DNA of 64,000 nucleotides from Stomatohabitans albus (GTDB lineage Bacteria; Actinomycetota; Nitriliruptoria; Euzebyales; Euzebyaceae), in contig NZ_JAYKKE010000002.1 in assembly GCF_036336025.1 (NCBI RefSeq), forward strand, positions 489,364 to 553,363. The letters run 5' to 3'. This document shows positions 54,506 through 63,481 of this stretch, piece after piece; the first letter of the stretch is position 1; each line of letters starts with the position of its first letter. The notes beneath the pieces were generated by a model that did no database searches, was not told the origin of the DNA, and saw only the letters and a list, made by a program, of their open reading frames with translations. A program made the translations under genes and the position numbers.

Positions 54506-57500
54506 GTGTTTCATCCAGTCGAACAGAACCTCCAGCAACGTACCCTTGAAGAGCGCATCTTAGAAAAGTGGGAACAGGAACAAACCTTTCAAGCCACACT
54601 GGATGCCAATGCTGATGGGCCACGGTTTGTTGTCTATGAAGGGCCGCCAACAGCCAACGGTAAGCCTGGTGTGCATCACGTCGAAAGCCGCGTGTTTAAG
54701 GATATTTATCCGCGATACCGCACGATGAAGGGGTACTACGTTCCTCGTACCGGCGGCTGGGATTGCCACGGTATTCCTGTTGAACTTGGCGTAGAAAAAG
54801 AACTCGGCTTAAAGAGCAAGCCGGAGATTGAGCAATACGGCATTGAGGCATTCAACAAGAAATGTCGCGAGAGTGTGCAAACCTACGTTGAGGAATGGCA
54901 TGCACTGACCAATCGCGTTGGCTACTGGGTTGATCTTGACAAGTCCTATTGGACGATGACCAATGACTACGTAGAGAGCGTGTGGTGGAGCCTCAAAACC
55001 CTCTTTGATGGTGGCAATATCTATGAAGGCCACAAGGTTGTGCCTTATTGCGGGCGATGTGGAACAGCCCTCAGTGACCATGAAGTCGCCCAGGGCTATG
55101 ACATCACGACGGACCCCAGCGTGTACGTCCGTTTCCCGGTCATCAGTGACGGCGCTTTAAAAGATGCCGGTGCCTCCCTTGCCATCTGGACAACGACCCC
55201 ATGGACGCTGTATGCGAACATGCTCGTAGGTATTGGCAACGACATCCACTACGTGCTGGCCAAGCAAGTTGGTGACGATTACCCCGTCGTCATTGCGGCT
55301 GAACTCGCCCAAAGCGTGCTCGGTGAAGATGTTGAGATTATCCGTGATGTGCCCGTCGATGAACTGTTGGGGACTCGTTACCGTGCCCCCTTTGAGGATT
55401 TGCAGTCGGCTCGCTATGTCGTTGATGTTGACTTTGTGACCACAACAAGTGGTACAGGTTTGGTCCATCAGGCAGGGGCATTTGGTGCTGATGACCACGC
55501 AGTTGTACTCGCCCACGGCCTTGACCTGATTAATCCGGTTGGCCCCGATGCCCGATTTACCGAACAAGTACCCGCCCATGCTGGTGAGTTTGTGAAAGAT
55601 GCTGACAAGGCCATTATCAAGGATTTACGGGCCCTTGGATTACTGATCGCGCATAAACAATATGAGCACTCCTATCCGTTCTGTTGGCGCTGTAAGAATC
55701 CGCTCATCTACTACGCCACCCCCAGCTGGTATGTCCGGACAACGGTCTTCCGTGACCGGATGCTCGAAGAGAATGCTGGGGTTGATTGGCACCCCGAACA
55801 TATCCGCGATGGGCGCTATGGTGAATGGTTGCGCAATAACATCGACTGGGCCTTGTCACGTACCCGGTATTGGGGTACCCCGCTGCCGATTTGGCGTTCT
55901 GATGACGGCGAAGAAGTTGTCGTGATTGGTTCCTTAGCCGAACTAAGTGAGCGCACCGGACGTGACCTCACCGGCATGGACCCGCACCGGCCCTATATCG
56001 ACGAGATCACCATTCCCTCCCAAGAAGGCCGTGGTGAACTGAAACGTGTACCAGACGTCATCGATGCCTGGTATGACTCTGGAGCAATGCCCTTTGCGCA
56101 ATTCGGGTATCCCTGGGTTCCAGGCAGTGAACAGGCATTTGAAGCAGCGTTTCCAGCCGACTATATCTCCGAAGCGATTGACCAGACCCGTGGCTGGTTC
56201 TACTCGCTGATGGCCGAGAGTGTTGCCCTTTTTGACAAGGTTTCGTACAAGAGTGTCAGTTGCCTCGGCCACATCGTTGATGCTGAAGGCAAGAAGATGA
56301 GTAAGTCCAAGGGCAATATCTTGGACCCCTGGGAAGTTGTTAATACCTTTGGAGCTGATCCGTTGCGTTGGCTCATGCTCACCGACGGCAGTCCGTGGAC
56401 GAACCGTCGGGTGGGTGACGAGCCACTCAAGGAGATTAGTCGCCGGTTCTTCTCGACCCTCTGGAACTCCTATTACTTCTTTGTAACCTACGCACGGATT
56501 GATGGCTGGACACCAGCGACAAGTCACGCCCCTGAACGAACCGAACGTTCAGTGATGGACCGCTGGATTTTGGCCGAGTTGGCTGATCTTGTATCCACCG
56601 TTGATACGAGCCTTGAGCATTATGACGCCACAAACGCCGGACGAGCCCTCGAAGCCTTTGTAGACGGGCTGAGTAACTGGTACATCAGGCGTTCTCGGGC
56701 CCGGTTCTGGGCAGAAGGTGACAGTGCAGACAAACAGGCTGCCTTTGCAACCTTGCATGAGTGCCTGGTTACGCTGACGGCGCTGCTTGCCCCCTTTATT
56801 CCGTTCACAGCAGAAGCCTTATACGAGAATCTGGTGTTGACCGTTGATGAGCACGCCCCGTCAAGTGTGCATCTCCTCCCCTTCCCAACACCCGACGAGC
56901 AGATGCGCGATGCGGCGTTACAACGCGCGATGCGCGGTGCGCGTTCAGCCGTCACCTTGGGGCTGCGGGCACGCAATGATGTACAAATTGGTGTCCGCCA
57001 GCCGCTGCCAGAAGCCGTTGTGACGGTGGCAGACCAGACCGATTGGGATCTGGTGCAAGATGTCGTAGCCGAAGAACTGAACATCAAGTCATTAACGTTG
57101 AGTGCGCCAGGGGCACAAGACAGTGTTAAATACACGCTTAAAGCGAACTTCCGTGAACTGGGCACGGTGTTTGGTAAGCAGACACCGGTTGTTGCGAAGG
57201 CGATCACCGAACTTGATCCACCAGGGGTTGTTGATGCCTGCGCGGCGAATAGGCCGGTGTCAGTGACGCTTCCTGATGGTTCCAGCCACGAGATTGCGCC
57301 AACGATGATTCAGATTATTGAAGAGGGTCGTGAAGGCTGGCAGGTGGCGAGTGAGATTGGGATGAGTGTTGCCTTGCGCACCGAGATCACACCTGAGCTG
57401 CGCCTCGAAGGTTTGGCCCGTGAGGTTATTCGTGCGGTGAACAACCAGCGCAAGGATGACGGGTTAGACCTGGCCGACCGGATTGACCTGACATTGGGTG

Positions 57501-57652
57501 CCACAGGGCAACTTGCGGAGGCTATCACCACGCATACCGCCACTATTCAGGCAGAAACGTTGGCGGTGTCGTTGAATGTCACCGACGTGACCGATGGACC
57601 GATCACTATTGCCGATCAACCGCTCAGCATCGGTATTAGGATCAGTTCATGA
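54506..57652 (+). CDS. ileS: Isoleucyl-tRNA synthetase, IleS2 (eukaryote-like) type
   Basis: IleRS charges tRNA-Ile. The 1048-residue protein starts with a GTG at 54506 (TTCAAAGGAATCCGC ribosome site). The HIGH-equivalent is PTANGKPGVHHVESR (about 48-62) and KMSKS is GKKMSKSKGN (about 595). The editing domain is present (TPWTLYANMLVGIGND). The GKPGVHHV form is that of the IleS2 branch, which resists mupirocin in other bacteria. No T-box leader is seen in the 234 bp before it: the AGGGTGG-type antiterminator motif is absent. The ATG of the next gene overlaps its stop. Confidence 0.95.
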   Translation: MFHPVEQNLQQRTLEERILEKWEQEQTFQATLDANADGPRFVVYEGPPTANGKPGVHHVESRVFKDIYPRYRTMKGYYVPRTGGWDCHGIPVELGVEKELGLKSKPEIEQYGIEAFNKKCRESVQTYVEEWHALTNRVGYWVDLDKSYWTMTNDYVESVWWSLKTLFDGGNIYEGHKVVPYCGRCGTALSDHEVAQGYDITTDPSVYVRFPVISDGALKDAGASLAIWTTTPWTLYANMLVGIGNDIHYVLAKQVGDDYPVVIAAELAQSVLGEDVEIIRDVPVDELLGTRYRAPFEDLQSARYVVDVDFVTTTSGTGLVHQAGAFGADDHAVVLAHGLDLINPVGPDARFTEQVPAHAGEFVKDADKAIIKDLRALGLLIAHKQYEHSYPFCWRCKNPLIYYATPSWYVRTTVFRDRMLEENAGVDWHPEHIRDGRYGEWLRNNIDWALSRTRYWGTPLPIWRSDDGEEVVVIGSLAELSERTGRDLTGMDPHRPYIDEITIPSQEGRGELKRVPDVIDAWYDSGAMPFAQFGYPWVPGSEQAFEAAFPADYISEAIDQTRGWFYSLMAESVALFDKVSYKSVSCLGHIVDAEGKKMSKSKGNILDPWEVVNTFGADPLRWLMLTDGSPWTNRRVGDEPLKEISRRFFSTLWNSYYFFVTYARIDGWTPATSHAPERTERSVMDRWILAELADLVSTVDTSLEHYDATNAGRALEAFVDGLSNWYIRRSRARFWAEGDSADKQAAFATLHECLVTLTALLAPFIPFTAEALYENLVLTVDEHAPSSVHLLPFPTPDEQMRDAALQRAMRGARSAVTLGLRARNDVQIGVRQPLPEAVVTVADQTDWDLVQDVVAEELNIKSLTLSAPGAQDSVKYTLKANFRELGTVFGKQTPVVAKAITELDPPGVVDACAANRPVSVTLPDGSSHEIAPTMIQIIEEGREGWQVASEIGMSVALRTEITPELRLEGLAREVIRAVNNQRKDDGLDLADRIDLTLGATGQLAEAITTHTATIQAETLAVSLNVTDVTDGPITIADQPLSIGIRISS

Positions 57653-58314
57653 AAACGCTACTGAAATGGGTCCTCGTCCTTGCCACCTTGGGTATGGGTG
57701 CGATGGTTGTGCGTGAAGGGTTGCGAGCCCGAACCGCGGTTGAACCAATCGATGTGAGAGAGGGCGAGGAGTCACCGCGCGGCTGGGCCTTGGTCGCCAG
57801 AACCCCACAAATTGGGGTTACCCCGAACCCGCATATGGTTGCCCGCCTTAATGAACCGATGTGGGTACGCGACCTTGGGGCTTGGGTACCTCGCGAGCCG
57901 AGCGGTCCATCGAAGCTGGTTGCCTATCTGTGGGCAGCCCCTATCACGTTGGTTGGTAGCACCTTGGGTTTGCTGAGTGGTGGCAAGCCCGTCGTTACGA
58001 ATGGCACCGTACAGTGGCGAGCAATCGGCGGATGGTTCGGCAACCACCTGAACCGCATTAATGTGTCGGCTATCACCTTTGGGCATAGCCAGCTCTACAC
58101 CGAGCCGGAACCTCCTGAAGACCTTATCCGTCACGAAACCGTACACACCCGCCAGACCGAACGCCTGGGGCTCGCCTTTGGCCCGTTGTATTGGTGGTGC
58201 CAGCTAGCGTTTGGCTATGGGCGTAATCCGCTTGAAAAAGCTGCCCGTCGTGGTGCCCGCCAAGATTCTGGCTCACCCGTCATGCTGGGAGCGGGCAGTA
58301 CGGAAATTGTGTAA
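57649..58314 (+). CDS. Membrane protein with an HExxH motif, unknown function
   Basis: A 221-residue protein overlapping the ileS stop (ATGA). It has an N-terminal hydrophobic segment (LLKWVLVLATLGMGAMVV) and a second (VAYLWAAPITLVGSTLGLLS, about 87). The late motif DLIRHETVHTRQTERLG (about 158-174) is followed by a Tyr/Trp-rich helix (GPLYWWCQLAFGYG) and RNPLEKAARRGARQ. An HExxH pair with a downstream Asn-Pro-hEkxA segment is the pattern of small zinc-binding, peptidase-like families, but no known family could be fixed. It could also be a metal-binding structural protein. Confidence 0.7.
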   Translation: MKTLLKWVLVLATLGMGAMVVREGLRARTAVEPIDVREGEESPRGWALVARTPQIGVTPNPHMVARLNEPMWVRDLGAWVPREPSGPSKLVAYLWAAPITLVGSTLGLLSGGKPVVTNGTVQWRAIGGWFGNHLNRINVSAITFGHSQLYTEPEPPEDLIRHETVHTRQTERLGLAFGPLYWWCQLAFGYGRNPLEKAARRGARQDSGSPVMLGAGSTEIV

Positions 58315-58443
58315 CAAAAACTGGTTCCATAGGCCAAGAAAAGACACAATGGAATGAGCGCGAGGCGCTCCAACAACAGTCTGTGGTTCCTCATTCATGA
58401 CAGAACGCGGAGCCGAACATCATTGATGGAGAAAGGCAGTTGT

Positions 58444-58593
58444 ATGTCTAAGTTGTCACCAAAAAAGGGAACCATCTCGTTCACTGATTTCATGCTTGAA
58501 TGGGCGTTGATCTTCCCAATGATTCTGGGAGGTTTTCTTGGGATCATTGCAGCAATGGGGCTGATTAATCTGCTCCAAGCATTTAAGGGGTAA
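58444..58593 (+). CDS. Tiny membrane protein 1
   Basis: A 49-residue protein, ATG at 58444, with a GGAGAAAGG site upstream. A short basic, polar N-terminus (SKLSPKKGTISF) is followed by one hydrophobic segment (WALIFPMILGGFLGIIAAMG) and a short C-terminal tail. It has no recognised domain. It is the first of three closely packed genes for very small membrane proteins (gap 3 bp to the next). The leader contains a compact inverted repeat, GAGCGC-GAG-GCGCTC (58358-58372). Confidence 0.7.
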   Translation: MSKLSPKKGTISFTDFMLEWALIFPMILGGFLGIIAAMGLINLLQAFKG

Positions 58594-58596
58594 CCC

Positions 58597-58701
58597 ATGA
58601 ATGTATTGTTTAAGCGCTACCCGGCTCGAATGCTCGTCGCAGTCGCTGATGGTTTCCTTGTAACGTTCATCTTCCTGATGGTGCTCTATTTCATCCAATA
58701 G
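58597..58701 (+). CDS. Tiny membrane protein 2 (34 residues)
   Basis: A 34-residue protein: ATG 58597, stop 58699-58701. It starts three bases after the previous stop, with an AAGGGGTAA ribosome site (58586-58594) inside the end of the preceding gene. It has a basic N-terminus (NVLFKRYPARM) and a hydrophobic span (LVTFIFLMVLYFI). Support for it being real is the tight packing, the ribosome site and the textbook charge-hydrophobic layout; there is no homology evidence. Confidence 0.6.
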   Translation: MNVLFKRYPARMLVAVADGFLVTFIFLMVLYFIQ

Positions 58702-58710
58702 GTGATGAAG

Positions 58711-58896
58711 ATGTCTACTGACCTACAAACAAATCAAGAGACACATTTCAATCCTTTTACTTCCTTGAAGCGTTATCTAGTAAATAACTGTTCATGGCAA
58801 AATGCTTCCGTTTTACGTGTTGTGATCACACTGATCTGCTTGGCTTTATCTGCATATTTCTGCCTGTACTTTGGCACGTTCCAAGCAGCGGCGTAA
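58711..58896 (+). CDS. Tiny membrane protein 3
   Basis: A protein of about 61 residues. The ATG at 58711 is preceded by AGGTGA, 6 bp upstream; starts at 58702 or 58705 are possible. It has a polar N-terminus (TNQETHFNPFTSLKRYLV) and a single hydrophobic segment near the C-terminus (VVITLICLALSAYFCLYFG). No known domain. It completes the three-gene cluster; a hairpin follows. Confidence 0.62.
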   Translation: MSTDLQTNQETHFNPFTSLKRYLVNNCSWQNASVLRVVITLICLALSAYFCLYFGTFQAAA

Positions 58897-58919
58897 GCAA
58901 ATACAATAGATCACGCAAC

Positions 58920-58951
58920 CCGAGCGGCTATTACAATCAATAGTCGCTCGG
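58920..58951 (+). terminator. Hairpin after the tiny-membrane-protein operon
   Basis: CCGAGCGGCTATT pairs with AATAGTCGCTCGG (13 bp with one G-T pair) around a 6-base loop, followed by TCATTATTT. It lies 23 bases after the last stop. Confidence 0.72.
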
Positions 58952-59038
58952 TCATTATTTGATCAGATAGGGAACCTATCTATCCTCAGGTCCACAAGCC
59001 CCTTTATCGTCAACCTTGTTTAGATGATGCCAGCTCAC

Positions 59039-59479
59039 CTATGGTTGGCGGCGTCCTCGAACCATCGGAATGGTGTCTTCGCGCCCGGCACGGAGTGCAG
59101 CCCGTTTGCGTCGAATCGCTTGATGAGTTGCGTCTTTCCCGGAGGCGATACCTGGTACCACGACTGCTGGCGTGATAGGCGGTGTGGTGTGGGGCCGGAT
59201 GGTTCTCCCTGTTCGTTCCCGCACAACAACCGGTCCTTGAATGAGTGCCGGCGATAATGCAGAAGATCCCATGGCGTGGTCACCTTGAACCTCAGGCAAC
59301 CCGGATTGGTCGGACTGTGTTGCATAATCGTCCCTTTGGCTGGGTGGCAGCATCGTGGTAATCACCACCGCAAGCGCCCCAAGGATAGAACAGATAGCAC
59401 CGATAGGGTGGGTACATGCAATGATGGTGGCAACCGTAGTTACCACCATCCAACTCCCTGGAGACCGGAGCGTATTCAT
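59039..59479 (-). CDS. Small membrane protein after divIVA, unknown function
   Basis: A 146-residue protein. I take the ATG at 59479, one base after the divIVA stop, rather than 59542. It has two hydrophobic spans (WMVVTTVATIIACTHPIGAI and ICSILGALAVVITTML, about 10-45), then a polar, Pro/Thr-rich, basic tail (about 50-146, PPITPAVVVPG and a KRAALRAGRED run) that is probably disordered. Translational coupling to divIVA suggests a cell-wall or division role. No family recognised. Confidence 0.65.
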   Translation of the reverse strand: MNTLRSPGSWMVVTTVATIIACTHPIGAICSILGALAVVITTMLPPSQRDDYATQSDQSGLPEVQGDHAMGSSALSPALIQGPVVVRERTGRTIRPHTTPPITPAVVVPGIASGKDATHQAIRRKRAALRAGREDTIPMVRGRRQP

Positions 59480-59480
59480 C

Positions 59481-60509
59481 TCAGTCGTCGCTTGACTCCT
59501 GCTCCTCTTGTGAGGGGGATGAGCCTGAGCCGACGGCTTCATTCAGTGATTGTTCCCGGTCATGCGGCGAACACCCTGACGAATCGACATAGGTATCTGC
59601 TTGTGCGGCCAATTCTTCTGGAAGGTCCGGAAGATGAGCTAACTCACTAAAGGCGGCGACATGGTCCTCAATCGCGGCACGAGCTTGGGCAGCGTAGGTG
59701 CGCCGTAACTGGGCAATCGTACGAGCCTGAGCCGTCACTTCCTCACGCACTGCATTGGCAATGGCCCGCATCTTGGCCGCATCATCATGGGCAAGATCAC
59801 GTGCCTCCTGCGCAGCCGTATTGGCTTCGGCGGTCACCCGCTCAGCTTCTGCCTTGGCATCTTCTGTCGTTTGCTTCGCGGCACTATCCGCCTCACGCGT
59901 AACCCTGGCCGCACGCTCCTCGGCTTCACTCGTAACACGAGCAGCGTACTCGTCAGCCTCTTGGCGAACATGCTGGGCGGCATCGGCCGCTTCAGTACGC
60001 AACCGAGATGATTCAGCCCGTGCCTCAGCAATCGCCGCATCCGCCGTACGTTGGGCCATCACCAACGTACGTTTCAAAAGCTGTTCACTCTCAACCGCTT
60101 CTGATGCCATCGTTTCAGCTTGCTTTGCCCGAACTTCGGCATGTTCAACACGTGCATGTGCTTCACGTAATTCACGTTCAAGTTGCACAACCCGTTGCTG
60201 GAGCCCAGAGACTTGCCCGGCATCATCAGCGCCAGGCGCTCCACGTTCACCAGGATGAACTCGTGGGATCTGCTCCGTTTGGTCACGACGGGCAGGCCCC
60301 TGATCAACTCCCTCATAGGCACGCAACTGCTCTAACGCCTGTTGCAAATCACCCATCACATCGTGGGCGGTACCTTCAGCTTCAACCGCCTTTTCCTGCG
60401 CATCACGAAGGGCCACCGCGACCTGTTGCAAATGAGCACGGACCTCATCTTGATTAAAGCCGCGAGGCTGGGTTGAAAACTCCACATGGAGAACATCTTC
60501 AGGGCGCAT
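59481..60509 (-). CDS. DivIVA/Wag31-like coiled-coil protein
   Basis: DivIVA proteins mark the poles and guide wall growth in actinobacteria. The 342-residue protein begins with the membrane-curvature segment (RPEDVLHVEFSTQPRGFNQDEVRAHL, split here), has a short linker with RVHPGERGA, then a long coiled coil rich in Ala, Glu, Arg (about 105-290; EAEERAARVTREADSAAKQT). The DivIVA domain is not as tight a match as in Wag31, so the family assignment rests on the FNQDEVRAHLQQVA form and context. It is 9 bp from yggT. Confidence 0.85.
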   Translation of the reverse strand: MRPEDVLHVEFSTQPRGFNQDEVRAHLQQVAVALRDAQEKAVEAEGTAHDVMGDLQQALEQLRAYEGVDQGPARRDQTEQIPRVHPGERGAPGADDAGQVSGLQQRVVQLERELREAHARVEHAEVRAKQAETMASEAVESEQLLKRTLVMAQRTADAAIAEARAESSRLRTEAADAAQHVRQEADEYAARVTSEAEERAARVTREADSAAKQTTEDAKAEAERVTAEANTAAQEARDLAHDDAAKMRAIANAVREEVTAQARTIAQLRRTYAAQARAAIEDHVAAFSELAHLPDLPEELAAQADTYVDSSGCSPHDREQSLNEAVGSGSSPSQEEQESSDD

Positions 60510-60518
60510 AGTCAGCTC

Positions 60519-60791
60519 CTAATAGAACACCAACGAAACCAGTTGGTTGGCTCCTTGAGCCAAGAAAAATACCACTAATACTGAGAGATCAAGCGCAATT
60601 CCACCCATTGGTACAGGTGGAATGAGACGACGAATAGGGCCACATGCCCATTCGGTCATTGCAGTGGCCAAATCGTCTACCTTGTCTAAGGGTGATGGTG
60701 GCTCGGGTATCCATGAAAAGATGACTCGAACGATCAACGCAATCACAAAAAACTGAATGGCGTAGTGTAAGAACATGCCAATATAGGCCAT
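60519..60791 (-). CDS. YggT family membrane protein
   Basis: A 90-residue protein with two hydrophobic segments (YAIQFFVIALIVRVIFSWIP and LDLSVLVVFFLAQGANQLVS) and the family loop CGPIRRLIPPVPMGGIALDL. YggT proteins are associated with cell division and osmotic tolerance in several bacteria, without a fixed biochemical role. It is located between sepF and divIVA, as in most actinobacteria. The ATG at 60791 is preferred to the GTG at 60794. Confidence 0.88.
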   Translation of the reverse strand: MAYIGMFLHYAIQFFVIALIVRVIFSWIPEPPSPLDKVDDLATAMTEWACGPIRRLIPPVPMGGIALDLSVLVVFFLAQGANQLVSLVFY

Positions 60792-60825
60792 CACATACCT
60801 CCTAAGTACGAATACTCCAGCGTAC

Positions 60826-61458
60826 TTAGGCTAACAAACCGCGATCGTGAAGCCGTTGCCTCGCCTCGTTTGAGAGCTTGACATCAGCAGGAACGACTAA
60901 GAATACCCGTGGCACACCCGCTTCGAACGAGGCACGTAAACCGAAGCAAACCCCGGCAGCAAAGTCCAGGATACGTCGAGCTTCACGGTCATCTGTCCCT
61001 TGCATATTGATCAGTACCGGGCGCCCTTTCCGAATGTACTCCCCGATTTCTTCAGTATCGTTAAAGACCTCAGGCGCCACAACCGCAACCTCATCGGTGA
61101 TACGAGGGCCAGATTCTTGAGGTTGGGGTCGGGTCCCAACAGGACTTATGACATTCACCGTTCCTGTCGGGGGAACATGAGCGGGCTGTTGACGCTGTTC
61201 AACAGGGCGACGACCATGGGGAGGCTGCTGCCCTTGTTGAGGAGCTTGGCGACGGACAGGTTGATGGTCAACCGCGCTCATGTGAGCATCAGCCGCGTTG
61301 GGGAGCCGACGTACATTTGATGGCAGAGGCTGGGGTTCTGGCTCATCCCAGTTCTCCAATAGCTCTGATCCATCGTCGTAGTCTGCATACTGATCATCGT
61401 CTTCCAACTTGTTATAGAAGCCGATGAGATACAAGAATTGTTTCCAGTTAATAGCCAT
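60826..61458 (-). CDS. sepF: Cell division protein SepF
   Basis: SepF links FtsZ to the membrane and is essential for division in actinobacteria. The 210-residue protein has an N-terminal segment that may be amphipathic (INWKQFLYLIGFYNKLED), a Pro/Gln-rich linker (about 60-105; QQGQQPPHGRRPVEQRQQP) and the C-terminal SepF domain: EEIGEYIRKGRPVLINMQGT (about 136), RRILDFAAGVCFGLRASFE and a final helix NEARQRLHDRGLLA. It follows yggS by 14 bp. Confidence 0.93.
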   Translation of the reverse strand: MAINWKQFLYLIGFYNKLEDDDQYADYDDGSELLENWDEPEPQPLPSNVRRLPNAADAHMSAVDHQPVRRQAPQQGQQPPHGRRPVEQRQQPAHVPPTGTVNVISPVGTRPQPQESGPRITDEVAVVAPEVFNDTEEIGEYIRKGRPVLINMQGTDDREARRILDFAAGVCFGLRASFEAGVPRVFLVVPADVKLSNEARQRLHDRGLLA

Positions 61459-61472
61459 ATCCGCTCCGTAAG

Positions 61473-62174
61473 CTAGCGTTCGCCAAAGATGGCTCGACCG
61501 ACTCGTAAGACGGTGGCCCCATTGGCTATAGCGGTTTCATAGTCGTTGCTCATGCCCATCGAAAGGTGGATAAGTTCTGGCCACCGGGCACGCAGATCAT
61601 CGCGTAAGTCACGTAAGCGACCATACGTTTCATGGGGATCGACCTGTTTCGATCCAACCGTTGTTAACCCTTGAATACTGATGCCGTCATAGGTTCGCAA
61701 TCGGGCAATCAAATCCGCAGCCTTATCGGGTTCGACCCCAGCTTTTGCAGGGTCTCGGTCAATATTGACCTGAATAAAACAGCGTTGGAGGCGATCTTTC
61801 CGTAAGGCTTCATCACTAATTGCCCGCCCGAGTTCGGGATTATCTACGCTATAGATGACTGCAACATTACCAACCACTTTAGGTACATCATTACGTTGTA
61901 ATTGCCCAATAAAGTGCCATCGTGATCGGGCCAGTGCTGGATGGTCAAGACGAGCTTTAAGGTCTCGGGCTCGTGCCTCACCAAAATCAAGCTGACCTGC
62001 GAGACGGGCGGTACCAACGAGCGCCGCATCAACGCCCTTGCTCACCGCCACTACGGTAATGTCAGCCATCCGACGGCCAGCTTGTTCAGCTGCGGTTTGA
62101 ACGTGTTGGTACACCAGAGCCAGACGGTCAAGTGTCTCCTGACCGTCAGTTGGTGATACCTGGGGGGTAATCAT
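61473..62174 (-). CDS. yggS: PLP homeostasis protein (YggS/PLPBP family)
   Basis: A 233-residue alanine-racemase-like barrel that binds PLP and buffers its supply. The PLP lysine is in ITVVAVSKGVDAALVG (about 39-54), then QLDFGEARARDLKAR (usually GENRVQE-like) and RWHFIGQLQRNDVPKVVGNV (about 91). The C-terminal LSMGMSNDYETAIANGATVL is highly characteristic. Its ATG overlaps the ftsZ stop (TAATG), so it is coupled to ftsZ. The usual order in actinobacteria has yfiH (pgeF) between them, absent here. Confidence 0.92.
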   Translation of the reverse strand: MITPQVSPTDGQETLDRLALVYQHVQTAAEQAGRRMADITVVAVSKGVDAALVGTARLAGQLDFGEARARDLKARLDHPALARSRWHFIGQLQRNDVPKVVGNVAVIYSVDNPELGRAISDEALRKDRLQRCFIQVNIDRDPAKAGVEPDKAADLIARLRTYDGISIQGLTTVGSKQVDPHETYGRLRDLRDDLRARWPELIHLSMGMSNDYETAIANGATVLRVGRAIFGER

Positions 62175-63364
62175 TAGCGCAAGAAGGATGGGATATCCAA
62201 GTCGCCACCGTCATCAGAGGGTCTTGATGCCGCTGGGGCACGGAAGACGTCATCCTCATCCTCATCATCATCCAAGATTGAAGGGATAGGCGGCGGGGTA
62301 TCAACACGAACTGACCGGCTGGCAAATTCTTGAACCGGTGCGGTGCGTGCGCTGGTCCGTGGGGCACTGCCAGCGGTCCGCGGTTCGGCACTGGGTGCTG
62401 AACGTCGTGGAGCCTGGTGTGCTTCATTAAAGCCTGCTGCAATAACCGTGACCTTAACCTCATCACCGAGGGAATCATCGATCACGGTGCCAAAGATAAT
62501 ATTGCCGTCTGGATCGACATGTTCTTGAACTGCAGCGGCAGCCTCATTCACTTCATGGAGGCCAAGGTCTGAGCCACCAGCAATCGTTAACAGGACGCCA
62601 CGGGCACCATCCATCGAAGCCTCAAGTAACGGACTTGCAATAGCCAATTCAGCTGCCTGACGGGCACGCCCTTCACCACGGGCCTTACCAACACCCATCG
62701 TGGCCGTGCCGGCATCAAGCATGACGGTCTTCACATCAGCAAAGTCCGTATTGATCAACCCAGGGGTTGTAATCAGATCGGTAATGCCCTGCACGCCATG
62801 CAATAGCACATCATCAGCCAAACGGAATGCTTCTAACATGCTGGCTTCGGGTTCAGCAATTTCGAGGAGGCGTTCATTGGGAATGACAATCAACGTGTCT
62901 ACCGCAGCGGCAAGCCGTTCGATACCACTTTCAGCTTGCATCGCTCGGCGACGACCTTCAAAGAGAAATGGCTTGGTGACAACACCGATCGTCAATGCAC
63001 CGAGGCTTTTTGCAATATCAGCAACGATGGGTGCGCCGCCTGTACCCGTTCCGCCACCTTCACCGGCGGTAACGAATACCATGTCAGCGCCCTTTAAGAC
63101 CTCTTCGATCTCATCACGGTGGTCTTCGGCAGCCTTTTCCCCTACTTCGGGTTTTGAACCAGCGCCAAGACCACGGGTTAATTCTCGACCGACATCAAGT
63201 TTGACATCAGCATCACTCATAAGCAGGGCTTGGGCGTCGGTGTTAATCGCAATGAATTCGACCCCCTTGAGGCCTGATTCAATCATTCGGTTCACAGCGT
63301 TGACGCCGCCGCCACCAATGCCGACGACTTTGATCACGGCCAGGTAGTTCTGCGGTGCAGCCAC
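62174..63364 (-). CDS. ftsZ: Cell division protein FtsZ
   Basis: The tubulin-like GTPase forming the division ring. The 396-residue protein has the signature [20 protein letters not shown] (about 103), [20 protein letters not shown] (18-37) and the T7 loop with [12 protein letters not shown]. The conserved C-terminal peptide DIPSFLR, which binds SepF and other partners, ends the protein after a long variable linker. The ftsQ gene precedes it by about 117 bp, leaving room for a promoter at 63365-63481. Confidence 0.97.
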   Translation of the reverse strand: MAAPQNYLAVIKVVGIGGGGVNAVNRMIESGLKGVEFIAINTDAQALLMSDADVKLDVGRELTRGLGAGSKPEVGEKAAEDHRDEIEEVLKGADMVFVTAGEGGGTGTGGAPIVADIAKSLGALTIGVVTKPFLFEGRRRAMQAESGIERLAAAVDTLIVIPNERLLEIAEPEASMLEAFRLADDVLLHGVQGITDLITTPGLINTDFADVKTVMLDAGTATMGVGKARGEGRARQAAELAIASPLLEASMDGARGVLLTIAGGSDLGLHEVNEAAAAVQEHVDPDGNIIFGTVIDDSLGDEVKVTVIAAGFNEAHQAPRRSAPSAEPRTAGSAPRTSARTAPVQEFASRSVRVDTPPPIPSILDDDEDEDDVFRAPAASRPSDDGGDLDIPSFLR

Positions 63365-63481
63365 GGGGTTGACTCCTTAGTTGGGGGAATAATTGCTCAC
63401 TCACAACCTTAACCCTCTACTAGAGGTTTAAGATTATGTAAACTTCTACCCCATAGACTGTACGAGTTGAAGGAGAAATCG

